A program made the position numbers and the translations under genes. From Lachnoclostridium sp. UBA933 (GTDB taxonomy: Bacteria; Bacillota; Clostridia; Lachnospirales; Lachnospiraceae), in assembly GCA_002293545.1 (NCBI GenBank), contig DBDL01000201.1:1-7924 (forward strand): a stretch of DNA of 7,924 nucleotides, in the 5' to 3' direction. Shown here in pieces: positions 7,062-7,924 of this stretch (within the stretch, counting starts at the first letter, position 1; every line of letters starts with the position of its first letter). The notes beneath the pieces were generated by a model. The model saw only the letters and a program-made list of their open reading frames with translations, was not told where the DNA came from and searched no databases.

Positions 7062-7924
7062 TTGTCAAAAAACAAGAAGAATCAACAACCGATAGATATG
7101 AGAAGAAAACGAGTGCAGCGAATAAAAAACATCATTATTTTTCTCCTTATTATATTTTGGCTTATTCCGACCTTTTTATCTATATTTCTTGTGAATAAAG
7201 TGGTTTACCTTGAGCAAAAGATGGAACAATATATAAGTAAACAGTATGATAATAAAAATAACTCCTCCGGAATCGCAAAGGCGGAAACAAAGAGGGAAAA
7301 CCAGACGAAACCATCGGCTCAGCCAATAGCTCCTGAGAAAAAAAATGTTTATTTGACATTTGAAGACGGACCGAGTCAATATACGGAAGAGATTCTGGAT
7401 ACATTAAAAAAAGAGAAAGTAAAGGCAACTTTTTTTGTAATCGGTCATGAGGAAGATAGATTTTCCGCAAAAATGTATCGAAGAATTGTAAAAGAAGGTC
7501 ATACGCTGGGGATGCATTCATACTCACATTTTTATGATGAGATATATGAGTCGCCGGGCAAGTTTGAAAAGGATTTCATGAAATTGCATAAATATTTATA
7601 CCAAATAACGGGTGAAAAGCCGAAATTTTATCGTTTTCCGGGCGGCAGCAGCAATTCGGCATTGAAAGCTCCGATTGGAGAGTATGCCGGACGGCTGAAA
7701 GCAAAAGGAATCACGTATCTGGACTGGAACGTAGTATGCAGGGATGACGGCAGAGGAAAACCGTCGGAGAGAGAAGAGCTGATTCAGACCGTTATGAGAG
7801 GGATTGCAGAATATGATGCATCGATTGTATTGATGGATGATTCTTCCGTTTCAAAAAATACGGCGAAATTATTAAAGCTTTTAATCAAACAATGCAAAGC
7901 CAAAGGATATAAGCTTCAGCCGAT
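7062..7924 (+). CDS. membrane-anchored polysaccharide deacetylase-family protein (3' end cut)
   Basis: The first 287 residues of a NodB-fold (carbohydrate esterase 4) protein are visible; these enzymes remove acetyl groups from peptidoglycan or other surface glycans. A basic N-terminus is followed by one membrane segment (about 24-48), which suggests an N-in/C-out anchor, then a charged linker (50-94) and the catalytic domain from about 95. Metal ligands are present: Asp102 in TFEDGP, and His152 and His156 in HSYSH. The RFPGG motif is at 191-195 and DWNV at 221-224. Two catalytic positions differ from the family: the base Asp is Glu101, and the His of the last motif (usually L-x-H-D) is Asp259 in IVLMDD. 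The protein may be inactive or altered; it is nearly complete at the window edge, ending near GYKLQP. TTG is the chosen start because of the ribosome binding site 7 bases upstream. It has its own promoter after the operon terminator, so it need not be co-regulated with the surface proteins. Confidence 0.88.
   Translation, partial: MSKNKKNQQPIDMRRKRVQRIKNIIIFLLIIFWLIPTFLSIFLVNKVVYLEQKMEQYISKQYDNKNNSSGIAKAETKRENQTKPSAQPIAPEKKNVYLTFEDGPSQYTEEILDTLKKEKVKATFFVIGHEEDRFSAKMYRRIVKEGHTLGMHSYSHFYDEIYESPGKFEKDFMKLHKYLYQITGEKPKFYRFPGGSSNSALKAPIGEYAGRLKAKGITYLDWNVVCRDDGRGKPSEREELIQTVMRGIAEYDASIVLMDDSSVSKNTAKLLKLLIKQCKAKGYKLQP

Noticed and set aside
7055..7192. ATG at 7055 as start of the third gene
   Set aside because: It is in a different frame, stops after about 45 codons, and is adjacent to the Shine-Dalgarno sequence with almost no spacing.
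7180..7527. Minus-strand 115-codon frame opposite the deacetylase gene
   Set aside because: The plus-strand frame here carries conserved deacetylase-family motifs; the minus frame has no motif and no start signal.

Overview
The window looks like chromosomal DNA from a gut-type Clostridia, most likely Lachnospiraceae. The reasons are the moderately AT-rich composition, strong AGGAGG-type ribosome binding sites, very large secreted multidomain proteins, a CotH-kinase protein with a chitobiase-type domain, and lysine-rich C-terminal fibronectin-III-like tails of the kind common in Lachnospiraceae exported proteins. This assignment is an inference from protein style; there is no rRNA or other marker gene.

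Layout. Positions 1-70 are open from the left edge and may be the last codons of an unidentified gene. Positions 71-470 hold no convincing gene. They contain a short GC-rich hairpin (204-233) and a perfect 13-bp inverted repeat pair (334-346 and 414-426) that is symmetrical over further bases and lies just upstream of the first large gene. Positions 471-3920 encode a 1149-residue secreted protein with an array of Ig-like domains, two CUB-like domains, a Big_3-like domain and a basic C-terminal tail. Thirty bases later (3951-6884) comes a 977-residue secreted CotH-family kinase with a split chitobiase/HEX C-terminal-type domain and a related basic tail. A rho-independent terminator (about 6953-6994) closes this apparent two-gene operon. 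A separate promoter (about 6996-7024) then drives a membrane-anchored polysaccharide deacetylase-family protein that begins at a TTG (7062) and runs off the right edge.

How they may work together. The first two genes are close enough to be co-transcribed, and their products carry homologous basic C-terminal domains, so they probably go to the same place on the cell surface. CotH proteins in Bacillus spores are atypical protein kinases, so the Ig-array protein is a natural candidate partner or substrate; this is inference only. The deacetylase-family protein is also extracytoplasmic but is a separate transcription unit, and two of its expected catalytic residues are changed.

Points most worth a second look: the inverted repeat upstream of the surface-protein gene, the domain nested inside the chitobiase-type domain of the kinase, the shared basic tail, the cysteine pattern of the Ig array, and the altered active site of the deacetylase. 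I did not find a CRISPR array, tRNA, rRNA or intact mobile element.
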